Both the position numbers and the translations under genes were made by a program. Positions 23,296 to 34,409 of a stretch of DNA of 64,000 bases are shown here, piece by piece. The stretch is taken from the NCBI GenBank assembly GCA_963995505.1, contig OZ023188.1, positions 6,200,001 to 6,264,000 of the forward strand, written 5' to 3'. The stretch comes from Hypericum androsaemum. Its lineage: Eukaryota; Streptophyta; Magnoliopsida; Malpighiales; Hypericaceae. Position 1 is the first letter of the stretch, and each line of letters opens with the position of its first letter. Under the pieces are notes generated by a model. It was not told the origin of the DNA. It saw only the letters and a list, made by a program, of their open reading frames with translations, and did no database searches.

Positions 23296-23499
23296 TCATG
23301 GGAAAAGGAAAAATAAAAAGGAGTGAGTTTCAAACGAAAAATCAGTACATAAATTGAAATCTGGAAGCTGACACCCGAATCTTGGCAGCTGCAAATGGAT
23401 TTCCGGGACCATTTCCTTTGGGATGGATCCATGTGCAACAAGACTTCGCTTACATATGCCTTTCTTGGTTTTTTCCAACTGCCCATTGCGATGTAACAT
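23296..23499 (-). CDS. Unrecognised short frame shared by D and D'
   Basis: 67 codons. Blocks such as GICKRSLVAHGSIPKEMVPE also occur, nearly identical, in D' (59421-59642). An overlapping frame in D and in D' is equally conserved, so the conservation is at DNA level and does not prove coding. It is followed (minus sense) by a CT/AT-rich stretch. It could be an old exon; function unknown. Confidence 0.25.
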   Translation of the reverse strand: MLHRNGQLEKTKKGICKRSLVAHGSIPKEMVPEIHLQLPRFGCQLPDFNLCTDFSFETHSFLFFLFP

Positions 23500-23996
23500 T
23501 TAATTTGTAATGTCCAAACCAGTCCATCTCGAGAGGGGGAAAAGCTTAGGACAAATCGTTTATTTGGTGGGGTTGCGATTAGATTCCCAATCTCTAGAGA
23601 CCACAGATACCGACTATGACTTTATTTCAAAATAAACAAAGTTGTAGTATTTAATTTAGATATTTGAAACATCATGTCACTGTTTATTTTCTTAATAATA
23701 TTACCTGAATTTGCCCACTCCATAAATAGGGGGACTATTTTAGAGGTAGGGTGCAAATGTAAATACTATTATATATTAAATAAAGAAAATTTACCAACCA
23801 AAAAAAGATATTACATGAATTTACATTAAAACTCATAAAATCAGTTTTTTATGGTTACCTAGAAAATAGAATTATGTTCATGCGACGTTAATGTCAGGTT
23901 GTTTATTTTCGAATCGTGATTTTTTATCATTAGATTTTACCAAAATTTCAATGAGACATGAAGTATTAAAGAATTCTACACTGATTATAAATGTAA

Positions 23997-25185
23997 ATTT
24001 TTTTTTACTTTAGTACCCTATGATATTGCCAAAATCACTTTAGTACTCTTTTGTAAAAAATTTATCAATCAAGTCAAACATCACCACAATTTACATCAGT
24101 TAGGTTCACGAGCAGCTGGACCAGCCACGTCATCAAATTTGATGATGTGGCATCTCCACCTTCTCCTCTCTCCTTTTCCCCTCTCCTCTTCTTCTTCCTC
24201 CTCCTCCTCCTCCTCCTCCTCCTCCTCCTAAAGTGACAAATCATCTTTCTCAAATCTTCCGATCATGCAGTAATTCATTTTGAGCATCGAATATTAGGCC
24301 CACTTCAACACCATTTTTGCCCTCTACACAGTTCTCCATTTACAGATTACAAGTGCATCCTCACGACAAATCACTCGCTCCTCCAGAACCCAAAACCCAG
24401 ACCATATCATCTCAACGTAGAGACTACAACGACCATTCCAAAGCAAACAAATACGACTAAAATCCTACGAAGCCGACCGGGGAAAGCTCGCCGCCCCCTA
24501 CGCTAATTGAGCAAAATAACGGCAAAACAGCATCCACACTCACATCATGCTTGGTTGATGGAGCAGTGGCGTTCGACGTCGGGTTAGCACGGGGCTTGAT
24601 AGGGCAAGCCGGAGGAGGAACTCCGATGAGTGGCCCTTCCTGACAAGGACGGCGGCGTCGGCGAGCGTGATTGCGACGACGGCGAGGAGGTCGCGGGAGA
24701 GGGGGCTGGTGGCGGAGGAAGGGAGGCGGGATGGGCCATCCTCGAGGATGATCTCCTCCAGGAGCGTCGTTATGAGACGGTGGGCTTCGAGGATTGGGTC
24801 ACCTTCAGGACATCAATGTCACCTTCGATGGCTCCCGAGCCAACATTCAAAATGGCGGCCAGGCCGGACAGGGGGTTGTACCAGTCCTCTAGTCCTCTTC
24901 TATGGTCTCCGATCACTTTGTTTTTAGGCGGAAGAAGAAGAAGACGAAGACGAAGAAGAAGAGGTGAGGGGAAGGAGGAGAGAGAGGGGAAAAGGAGAGA
25001 GGAGGAGATGCCACGTCATCAATTGACCGGGCAGGGTCCGGCCAGGTTAGGGTAAGTTCTGGCAACTGCTCGTGGACCTAAGTGATATAAATTGGGTAAA
25101 ATTTGATTCGATTGATGAATTTTTTATTACAAGATAGTAAAGTGATTTTTGGCAATACCATAAGGTACTAAAATAGACTTTTTCC
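23997..25185. mobile_element. Mutator-like element with GC-rich interior, 1.19 kb
   Basis: TIRs share TTTAGTACCYTATGRTATTG and a GGTCCACGAGCAGTTG-type block. The flanking duplication TAAATGTAA is perfect at 23988-23996 and 25186-25194. The interior (24540-25050) is far more GC-rich than its surroundings. It has a 141-codon plus frame (24630-25055) with an arginine run from a GAA/GAC microsatellite, and an open minus-strand frame reading IILEDGPSRLPSSATSPL. A Pack-MULE-like captured gene fragment is a reasonable idea, but no parent gene is recognised. A related but truncated element ends at 55448. Confidence 0.85.
24187..24230 (+). repeat. (TCC)n microsatellite
   Basis: CTTCTTCTTCC followed by about ten CTC/TCC triplets, in the left part of the Mutator-like element. 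A complementary GAA/GAC-rich tract occurs at 24930-24965 near the right arm. Confidence 0.85.
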
Positions 25186-25345
25186 TAAATGTAATACGTA
25201 GATTTTGTATAATAAATAAAGTTTCTTATATAAAAATGGTTACCCGGAAAAAAGTTTGCCTAAAGTTTTCCCATCATATCACATTAGCGTTTATGTTGCA
25301 AATTAAAGAAAATGATTAACTCGCTCTTGCATCTGAATTGCTAAT

Positions 25346-25667
25346 TTTTTGTCGAAAATTTTTATGTTGGTACTTAAAAAGCCATTTTCCAGTAGACGCA
25401 GTCGCAGGCCACCCCTCAACCGGAGTCGCCTGTTCCCAAGTTTCCAGCGAGACCCAGTCGCTAGACCCGGGGCTCGGTTGTTTTAGCGGCCCAAGGCGTC
25501 CTCATCAGACCCAACCGTTGTTCCGGGTTCTCCACGTCGCTCTATAGACGTCCCGGGCCTCCAACTCCAGGTAGTCGCTCCTTCCAGTTAGTTCCTGGTC
25601 TCGCAGTTCCTCGGGGGCCGTACGTTCTGCGTTCTCAGTTAGTTCGAGGTCTCGTAATTTATTTATT
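25346..25667. other. Short GC-rich segment between D and B
   Basis: About 280 bp of markedly higher GC than the flanks, with imperfect internal repeats (GTTAGTTCCTGGTCTCGCAG and GTTAGTTCGAGGTCTCGTAA). Short frames on both strands (69 and 79 codons) have no recognised motif. Confidence 0.4.
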
Positions 25668-27434
25668 AAAAAAAGTAACCCAAACGGTTGACCCGTGACC
25701 GCGGTTCGAGAAACCTGACACTCGACAATGGAGCGGAAGCTCAAAGCACTGAAATTATTTATTTCTTATAGATAAAATATCCATCTTCCCATTACGTGTC
25801 ATATTATAACTCACCGCCACCGACACATTTCCATGGACAGACTATAGAGTAGAGGAAAATTTTATGGCAATTATGTAATTAGCCAACTCTCTTATTTGTG
25901 ATTATTCTGGCATTGTTTGTTATTTTTTATTTATACCACACAAAATACTACTGGATCGGCTAATCAAAATAACTATATATGATCAATGGAGGTAATGTTT
26001 ACACAATAAATATTTAAAATATTGTATTTTCAATGATTCCAATTTGAGACATTCTACTTAAGTGAGAACTTCTTCATCCAGATACTTTTTAGGAATTGTC
26101 GATTAATTATATCTGGATGAGAAAAAGACAAAGGGAGATAGTGGTCAAATGTCAAATCGGCGCTTTATTCCAACCGCAATCAACGGCTCCCGCCGAAAAA
26201 GAGACGAAATGGGTCCTGCAATTTTATATCCTATGCTCTTTTTTACCTTTCTTTTTCCCGTTTTCACTTTATTTGGGAAACACGCAATACTCTGGGAAAA
26301 TAAGCCTTTACCACGTTATAACTTTTTTTTTTGGATAGGATTTAGCACGTTATAAATTATACGGTCAAAGAGATACAAGAGAGTGCAATGACCGGCTGAC
26401 GCCGGTTTTGTTACGGCTACGGCAGCAATCTTTCTTAGTTCCGACTGGTCCCCCGAACAGCCTTCTTTTTTTTTTCCTTTCTAAATCACCCCATATTTGA
26501 TAGGTTAAAGTTCACACAATTGTTAGTGGTTCCATGCTTTCAGTCACTACTATTTCGTGGTTTTAATGTGAAATATGTTTTACCTTAACTTCAATTACTT
26601 AAGTTAACTCGTGTATGATGTCATGTCATTAATTTTATCCGGATGTCATTGTACATCACTAATTGTATCTGTATGGCTTACCTTTGTCCCCTAATCTAGA
26701 CAATGTTGATTTTTCAACTAGTTTAACTTAGAATCCTAATGCTACTGAGTTTGTTCCATTTTTCCTAAAAGTAGTAAAGTGACATGTCACGATGATAAAA
26801 CTAGCAATATGGCATGACATAACGATTAATGACGTGTCATGACATGCTAGATAGCTCAAGTAATTAGGTTACGATTATCACTTGGTTGTCAGTTAGGCAA
26901 AACCTCTTTCACCTCATCAAAAAATTATAGCCACAAGATGGTGGTGTGTCCAAAAGTGAAACCACTAAATGTACTTTAACCAAATTGATATTTGCTAGAT
27001 TGATTAATTCAAATATGAATTAGATCATACAATAAAATACAATATTTTTTTCATATAGTTGTGTAAGTATGACTAAAACTTCTTTTTTTTCCTGCTGTCC
27101 TGCCTTGTTGAAATGATTATATTCGTTGTGAGTAGGGTCCTACTCTGTTTACGAGTTTATCTTAAAATTTAAAGTTATATATAAAAATTGTATTGTAATT
27201 TAGAGTAAATTACTTGCAAAGACTGCTTATGACGGCTTGGTATAAAAAAGTTTATGTAAATTTTAGCGGATCGATGATTAATTTGCTTGACAAAGCCGAA
27301 ACTTTGAAGTTTTGGTTGGCCATTACGTCGGATTTGCGAGTGGTCCCGATAAGGTTCGCGCTATATGCAGTTGAGTTGGGAGAACTAACCATTAAAATAA
27401 TTGGTCTCTTTGTTAATGGCAGTTATTGGACAAG

Positions 27435-28742
27435 ATGAAAAATGGCCGGAGAGGGACCAAAGCCCAGTCAATAAGCTACTCCAAATCCAGGAAGGCTTTC
27501 TACCCTTTTTTGCATGGATCAAGTCGGAAGAAGGGAAATAAATCTCTTTAAGGACCCGAAAGCACAGGGAGGAAGGGTTACACAGCGGACGCCAAACTTG
27601 TTTAGCAAGTAAGGCGAGGTTAAACATGTGTAAATCTTTGAACCCTAACCCTTGGATTTCTTAGATGAAGAGAGCTTGTTCAAAGCAATCCAATGAGTTT
27701 TTCGAGTGTTCGGGTCAATGGACCACCAAAACTTGGCAATAATGCTATCCAACTTCAAGCAAAAGATAATAGGGAATGACATATACTGCAAAGAGTAGCT
27801 CGGGATAGCAACCAAGATTGCCTTAATCATGATTTTCTTACCAGCTAGAGAAAGTAATTTTTGTTTCCAGCTTAAAGGCATCTTTCAGATTTTCTCAAGT
27901 AGGAAGCCAATAGCTTCCTTCTCTGAGAGTCCCCAGAAAGAAGGCATACCAAGATATTCCTTGGAGGGAAGCATAATCTTTATATCAAGAATATTCGAAA
28001 AAAGGGAGATGTTAGCAGGAATTTCCCACTTGGAGAAATAGATCATGCTAGACTTAGCAAAGTTCATCTCCTATCCCGTGCTCGAGGAGATTTCAGGACA
28101 ATAATATCAGCCACACAAGCCTTGGCAAAAATTAGAGTATCATCCGCAAACAAAATCTGGAAAATATTTGGGCAATGAGGATTAAATTGAAATTCCCGAA
28201 TGAGATCCTACGTTTTAGCAAAATTCGGATAGTGCACAAGAGTATCTGATACAAACAGGAAAAGAAAAGGGGAGAGAGGATCCCCTTACCAAATCTGTCT
28301 CGAGGACTTGAACCAACCGAGAAGTTGGCTATTATGTGAAGTCGAGTTCACACAACTCATAATACAAGCAATTCACTTGTGAGGAAAACCCAGAATGATA
28401 AGCACATGTTCCAAAAACTTTCAATTAACAAGATCTTAGGCCTTCTTGAGATCTAACTTAATGGCCAAGGAGAGGTGAGACCTCTTAAAATCTGTCCTGT
28501 GATGATAGAAAGTCTCGTGAGCAACGATAATATTGTCCTGAATGCACCGACCTTTAACAAAAGCACCCTGGGATTTATGGATGAGGGAAGCCATCCATGG
28601 AGAGAGCAGATTGATAAAGACCTTCAAATAAATCTTGTAAGCAAAATTGCAAAAAGCGATAAGTCTGAAGCCACGTACATTCACAGGACACTGTACCTTG
28701 GAAATAAGAGCAATAAAAGTCGGCCTGGTTTTTTTTATTTTA
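27435..28742 (-). pseudogene. LINE reverse transcriptase remnant
   Basis: A minus-strand non-LTR retrotransposon fragment with conserved blocks in order: RGFRLIAFCNFAYKIYLKV (28676-28617), SQGAFVKGRCIQDNIIVAHE (28576-28515), AIKLDLKKA (28462-28436), the catalytic LFADDTLIFA (about 28161-28132, FADD intact), LSWKQKLLSLAGKKIMIKAI (27876-27815), AKFWWSIDPNTRKTHW (27743-27694), and FKDLHMFNLALLAKQVWRP across a frame change (about 27645-27580). Stops and frameshifts prevent function. Neither LINE end is present, and copy A has unrelated sequence here, so the insertion was accompanied by loss or exchange of about 800 bp. Confidence 0.8.
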
Positions 28743-29837
28743 TGCCTGCAATTTTATAAATGGTACGGCAATTATCAGTTGTTTGGTGGTTGTTGGAATG
28801 AGCTCGGAGATGATGTTACTCTGCTTGGTCATTTGGGTAAGGTTCATAAATGTCCACTTCATTGATTGGAATGCAAGAACTGTTGGTTTCTTAATTCGCT
28901 TGATCAACGGTTATTAGCTATTTACTGTCGGTGGTGCATATTTATTGTCTCTGATGAAGCTCCAATCATTGCAGATTACCACAAACGGTCGACTACTCGC
29001 AAGTCCCTTCTCTTTTGACTTCAGAAAGTGAATGGCATTTTCTCGACCCGAACTATTGGATCATCAGCCGGGCTAGATATTTTTCTTAAAAAATAATTAC
29101 ATAGTTGACTATATTTAATATTAAAATATCTAATAAATTGAAACATTCTTTAATTATGTTGTTAATCTTCATAGTCAACGTTTACTTTTTTCCTCCAGGC
29201 GTATTTCCGTATGAACTGAATAGAATCTCATGCCAAAGTAAATGCTTTTCTGCTGATTGGCTGCTATTTCATAATATTTTTATTTTTTTGGGGTTATTTT
29301 TTACACATTTGAAAAGAAAACATGTTATGTGAAATTTTTGAAAACAGATTTTTTTTGAGCGCGGACAATTATAAAATATTCTTCTACCAAACCAATAAAT
29401 AAATAGGAAATTATTTTCAGAAGAATTTATTCGTAAAATATTTTTTTTTCAAAATACAAAAAAAATAGAAAATTAAAAAAAAGCATCATAAAAAAGTATC
29501 CAAATTGCAAACACATGCTATGAAGTAAATAAATGTAATTCTTCGAAAACCTAGCCCAAAATTCGGACAAAAAAGTAACAATTAAAACATTAATTTATTT
29601 TTTCAAAAAAGATTTATTAGTTAACAGGGATGGACTTGAACCAACGAACAAATCTAACATCTATCTAATCCGGGGAGCATGGGCCATTGGGTAACCACCG
29701 GATAGCGAAAGGGACAATTATTGGGCCCGTAATCACACGTGCATGAGAGTCTTTTTAAAAGACTTCAAAGTGATGCATGGCCCTCTCTTGATCTCATTTG
29801 ATATGCTCTTGTCTCTTTGATGGTGAAAGTTTGGAAC
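28743..29837. other. Copy B interior, no intact gene
   Basis: Homologous to 14376-15300 of copy A. A stretch at 28757-28864 reads YQLFGGCWNELGDDVTLLGH in one frame and is shared with A apart from indels. Possibly an old exon; the family is not recognised. The rest is AT-rich. Confidence 0.35.
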
Positions 29838-30240
29838 AAATGACAACCACCTCGATAGTAAATTGTGATTTGTCATGGTACGAAGAAGATAATTATTTTG
29901 GTCATATTATTTATGGTCGCAATTCCACAATGCTTAGAACTCGGCATTGGAGACAGATATCAAGGCAATTCACATGGCCTTGGAGATGGAAAAACCAACT
30001 TTCGCGACATTGAAGTTCAAATTCTTTCAGATTATAAGACTGCGGTTGATTATATCAATAGAATGTCCAAGTCGATTAATTGAAGGACCAAAAATGATGC
30101 ACTAACAGCTAGATTAACTCATAGGGAATTTATCTTAGATGCTTACTTCGACATATTCCTAGAGTTACGATTGTGGTGGCCAAATAGGTAGGGAGAAGAT
30201 CGCGGCTATGCGCATCAATTGGCAACTACATTCCTTGGAT
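29838..30240 (+). pseudogene. RNase H (RVT_3-type) remnant, copy B
   Basis: Counterpart of 15300-15662. IVNCDLSWYEED (29852-29887) supplies the first Asp; an ALEIE-like segment is degraded here; EVQILSDYKTAVDYINRMSK (30013-30072) supplies the last Asp. Indels break the frame between them. A longer tail than in A continues to about 30240. Confidence 0.6.
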
Positions 30241-30399
30241 GAGTTGTATATTCTACTATGTAACGACATCTCGATATGATTAATATATGGTAAAGTTTTA
30301 AGTCTAAAACCGAAGTGGGAGGAGCCATATGAAATAAAAAATTCTATTTTTTCAAGAAAAGAAAATTGAAAATGAAAATTAGAAGAATATATATTTTTT

Positions 30400-31967
30400 T
30401 AGGAGTGAGGACGTGTGGTTTTGCGGTGTGAAGGTCGTAAGTGACACTGCACCGCACTTGGAAAAAATTAAAAAAGTGATACCGACAATGTCAAGGTTTG
30501 GTACGAAACCGTGTGTTCCACGGTGTAACAGTGTCGGCTGCGGTTTTGCGGTTTTACAGTTTGGCTCGGAAGCCCGTCACTGTCGGCCCAACAAAAAATT
30601 TATTTGGCCCAAATATTTTTGGGAAAATTACTCTTAGACCCCTAGTGTTTGGTATATTCGGTGCTCAACGCCCTGTGTTACAGAATTGATTAAAAACTTC
30701 CCAAAGTTTAGTTTCATTATACTCCCAGGCACCTCCATGATGTCATGCTGACATTATTAATCTAAAATGACTTTTATGCCCTTACAAAAATAAGAATAAA
30801 TTTTTTTTCTACTCTTCGCCTTCATTCCTTCCTCTGGCGACATTTGAAGGTCACTGAAAAGAGCGACGGCATTCCTCCCTCTCTCCCTCGACCAATGCCA
30901 TCAACTTCTGCCAAATGGCCTAAATAGTGAATATGGGAACTGAATACCAAATCCTAGCAAAATCTGGGAGAATAGAAGGCTACCTTACCGGCATCTTCGA
31001 CTTTGAAGGCATCATCGTCTTTGCTTGCTCCAGCGGCTTCGCTTTAGTCGAGTCAGCAAAGCAAGTGACGACCTCTAAGTTCTGGTCGATCTCCTCCTCG
31101 TCGGATAAACCCAAGGAATCGGACATGTCAGAGATTGTGTCATCGAGGGTTGCTCGGTGCTTGGAGGGTTTTCCATCGCTTTCATTGACCATTGTTCTTT
31201 GGTTCCCCCATTGCTTTCGTCGGCCTTAATTCTAGGGTTTCCCATCGCTTTTGTCGGAGGGCGCTTCGCCGTCTTCATTTAAGGGTTCTGTGCTACTTCG
31301 TCGGCCTTAATCTGGTAGAGGCGGAGGGAGCTCTTCTTGGATTCTTCCATGGGTTTCGCTGAAGAAGGGAAATTTCTTGCGCACCGAAAAAATTTGATCT
31401 CTGAAAAAATGACTGGAGAAAATGACTGGAAGTTTTATTTGACAGGAGCAAGGGTATAATAGTCATTTTAAATATAAAATTAAAAAATTGATTACTGACG
31501 TCAGCGATGGGTCTGAGAGTAAATTCTCCAAAAAAAAAATTGCAGCACTAAACTCAATTTTTACAGCAGATTTTGGCATTTTGCTGCACTCAAAAATCAG
31601 TTTCATTATGAAACATTGCAGCAGCCACTTCCATCATTCAATGCAGCTAATTAAACAAAATTTGCAGCATACAAATTAGACAAAAATAAGCAGCAATCAC
31701 TTCTCCATCTATTTTACTGCCAATTCAGTAGCCAAAATTCAACACAAATCAGCCAAATTCAACACAACACAAATCATAAACATTAAGCGAAGCGACGTCG
31801 TATTAGATTTAAGTAATCCTGGTATAAAATGACGTTATTTTATACTATCAATGTTGCAGTGCAGTATGAAAGACACACTGGAACCGTATCCACAGTGACA
31901 CCGTTTCAAAGTTGTGGTTTGGTTTTTTAAGTGTGACGTTATTTTTGCAGTTTTGTGCTCACTCCTA
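30400..31967. mobile_element. Non-autonomous hAT-like element (copy B)
   Basis: The ends form short inverted repeats, AGGAGTGAGGAC at 30401 and GTGCTCACTCCT at 31955-31966. GCGGTTTTGCGGT-type subterminal repeats sit inside both ends, a pattern seen in hAT elements. T-rich flanks make the 8-bp duplication unprovable. A Mutator-like element (30622-31529) is nested in it, and the segment 31530-31740 contains repeated GCAGCA-type motifs. No transposase frame is present. Confidence 0.6.
30622..31529. mobile_element. Mutator-like element nested in the hAT-like element
   Basis: Left end GGAAAATTACTCTTAGACCC; right end, read inward, GGAGAATTTACTCTCAGACCC. The TIRs continue with ATGATGTCATGCTGACAT versus CTGACGTCAG and a shared AAAATGACTWTTATRCCC block. 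The right arm is shorter because of an internal deletion. No clean 9-bp duplication is visible. Interior frames of 67-100 codons (30927-31278, both strands) lie in a GC-richer core and are not recognised. Confidence 0.65.
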
Positions 31968-32160
31968 ATTTTTTCATTTAAAATGAAAATGGAATGCAAT
32001 AGTAGAGACAAAAAAATTCCCTGACAAGATGTATCACAAAATTAAAAGCTTATCAAAATTGAGTAAATTAGTCATTAGGTATAAAATCTACGTTATTACT
32101 TTGTCGTTTGACCGAATCGCACACCAATATTCCATGATTTAAAATGCCTCACCGAGTGAT

Positions 32161-32795
32161 TAGGGATGGCGATGGGTAAGTTTTGTGAGACTCAAACCCT
32201 TATTTTCTGGGAGACCCTGGTCTATAGAGTTTGCAAGGTACGATCCTTTAACGTTTTATTTCTAATAATTTTACAAAAAAATTAGTTTTGAATATAGAAT
32301 TTTTATAAATTCAAGACATTTAATACGTTGGACATCAATTTCAATAGAAACTCGAGAAACATCAAAATTTTCAATCTAAGCTAAATGGTACAAGAATTTT
32401 TCTTTCAAGTTTTAAGTACATCAACAAATCAACAAAATAAAACTATAGAAAAGCGAGCTTCTAGTGATCAATCCTTCACGACATTATTCAATTCATTTTT
32501 ATCCACCATATGCTATTGTTATTCACTTGCCATATCATAGTATAATTGATATATATGGTCAATGAGGGTCTAACTAAGGTCTAACCATGATCTAATTATG
32601 TTCTAATTTGGATAGAGTCTAAAGTAGAGCGAAATGGTAAGGGTAGAGTATGATAATGAATCAAAATGATTCATACCCTACTATAGACTATACCTCTAAA
32701 CATGGACTCATACTCAAACGATACCGTAGATCCAACCAAATTCAGCATACCCTAGATCTGACCCGCATTCTATGGATATGTCTGCCATCCCTAGA
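32161..32795. mobile_element. hAT-type MITE
   Basis: Starts TAGGGATGGCGATGGGTA and ends GCCATCCCTA, the terminal signature of a widespread group of plant hAT MITEs. Flanking 8-mers CGAGTGAT and GAAGTAAT agree at 5 of 8 positions, consistent with an old target duplication. Copy A keeps the left end (16084) but has lost the right. Confidence 0.6.
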
Positions 32796-33352
32796 AGTAA
32801 TATATGTTTCTTTAGATTACCCTCATTATTTGAACAACTTTTCTTACATAAATACCTCCAAAAATTATAAAATTAAAATTTTAGAAATAAACCAGAAATT
32901 ATAAATATTTTATGATTTGTTTCTTAAAAAGGTGAACTTTTTTTGCTAATTATACTAAGAGATTTTTTTATAAAAATTATTCGAATAGTGAAGTGTCAAT
33001 TTAAAAAATCTCTATCAATCAGTTGAATATTTTTCAAACCACAAAGTACTGTTGTGCAAGTTTCCACCAATGTGCAATTCTAACAAACCACACAAAAATT
33101 TTACCTACAATGGAATCTACTACTTTCTCGCCAATTTGGAGAAGTGGTTTCTAATTGTTAGAAAAAATATTCCTTTCATTTTTTTCCATCCACATTTTTC
33201 AAATAACAGACCTAAGAGGATTAATCTAACAAAAAGGACTTTTACCTACGGCGGACCCGTATCCCCGCCTTAAGGCCAACAAACACGTCAAAAATAGTTA
33301 TGGACAGTATTGATCTAAATATTAAAAAATTACATGTAGCCGCCTTTTTTCC

Positions 33353-34404
33353 TTTTTTTGTGGCTGATGTTCCGGGCTCGGGCGTCCGCAATCTGTGCAT
33401 TCCTCACATCCCGGTCCCCAGCACAATTTTTTGAGACCGGATTGAGTGATTTTTTTTGGGGGTGGTACCTAGCACAATTCTTGTAAAGGTATTCGATCCT
33501 CTGGTTGAGGTAATTCGTCGAGCACCTTGTGTGCAGTTGGAGGAAATTATCAGGCAGGTGTAGTAAGAGCTGTGTGGAGTTAGGTTACTGGGCTGCCTTG
33601 CAACTTTTACTACCAACAGACGACATGTCGTGTGTCAAGAGTTCGAATGGAATTGGTGAGTGAGTGAGTGCGGAGAAATTTAAAACTACTTATTATGATT
33701 TGATAATTTTAGTTGATAATTTTTTTATGAACTGACTTACATAATCTAATTTCTCTATATTTTTCTTGTTTTGGTTAGCTAATCCGATTTCTTCATCAAA
33801 CTTTTCCTTTTGATTTATTGCTCCCTTTAATCGTGCAATTAGCTAACTGGGTTTATTTTATTTTATGTGGCTTTAGTATTCTGATTTATATTGGAAAAGC
33901 GAAAGCATTGTTTTTAAGGTAAATATTACACCTAATTATACCTGTCAGAGATGGACCTCCGTCAAGTAATGCTATGCCTATCCATTAGGCCAAATATGTC
34001 TATTGACATTGTTGTTAATTGATCTTAATTTTGGGTCGAAAAACTGGGATTAGATTTGGGTCTGAGTTCAAAAAAAAAAGACCCGGGGTAAAATTGTGAT
34101 ATATTCCAAAAGTAGGGGCAATTGTAGCAAAAAAAAAAACCACCCGCTGGCAGAGACCAACACACGGACGGGAGTCTTTGGGGATATTTTTTCTAAAATT
34201 AGTAAAAAACTTAAATATTTTCTCAAAATAGATACAAACATGCACATATTCCAAAAATAGGTTTAAAATAATAATAAAATATAGAAATTAACAAAGTTTT
34301 TTAATTTTGGCTGATGGAACCCAAAAGTTATTTATTAATTCAGCCAACGAGGAAATTAAGATTTTCACTAGATGCTAAACTTTTTTCTACTGTTGTCGTG
34401 GCTA
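33353..34404. other. No gene seen
   Basis: 33361-33660 is moderately GC-rich with a GTTCGAATGG motif followed by (GTGA)n at 33640-33670, faintly like a tRNA-derived SINE end but too weak to call. A CGGATTGAGTG stretch at 33440 resembles the terminus of the 22-bp-repeat MITE, probably by chance. 33700-34404 is AT-rich with no feature. Confidence 0.4.
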
Positions 34405-34409
34405 ATATT

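Larger units (their letters stand above)
20240..25345. repeat. Duplicated block D (partner of D')
   Basis: Collinear with 57130-60290. Landmarks: TTGGGTCAAAATTGG (20297 / 57169), ACCAGTTGGGGAGT (20747 / 57615), the segment around the minus-strand frame at 23296-23499, and CATCTGAATTGCTA (25331 / 60270). D has Mutator-like insertions at 21252 and 23997. The first, and probably the second, is absent from D'. D' has an insertion at 58038 that is absent here: the single GGTAAAAGCT at 21159-21168 is its empty site. Confidence 0.85.
25668..33352. repeat. Segmental duplication, copy B
   Basis: Direct partner of copy A (10853-17212). It starts within AAAAAAAGTAACCC, where A also begins. It differs from A by a LINE (27435-28742) replacing A's 13575-14375, by retaining a full hAT-like element (30400-31967) with a nested Mutator-like insertion, and by a complete hAT-type MITE at 32161-32795. 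Confidence 0.8.

Noticed and set aside
24630..25055. 141-codon frame with an arginine run as a nucleic-acid-binding protein
   Set aside because: The arginine run is a GAA/GAC microsatellite, and the frame ends in the TIR.
33600..33670. tRNA-derived SINE suggested by GTTCGAATGG
   Set aside because: No A box at the proper distance, no tRNA-like 5' half and no defined tail.
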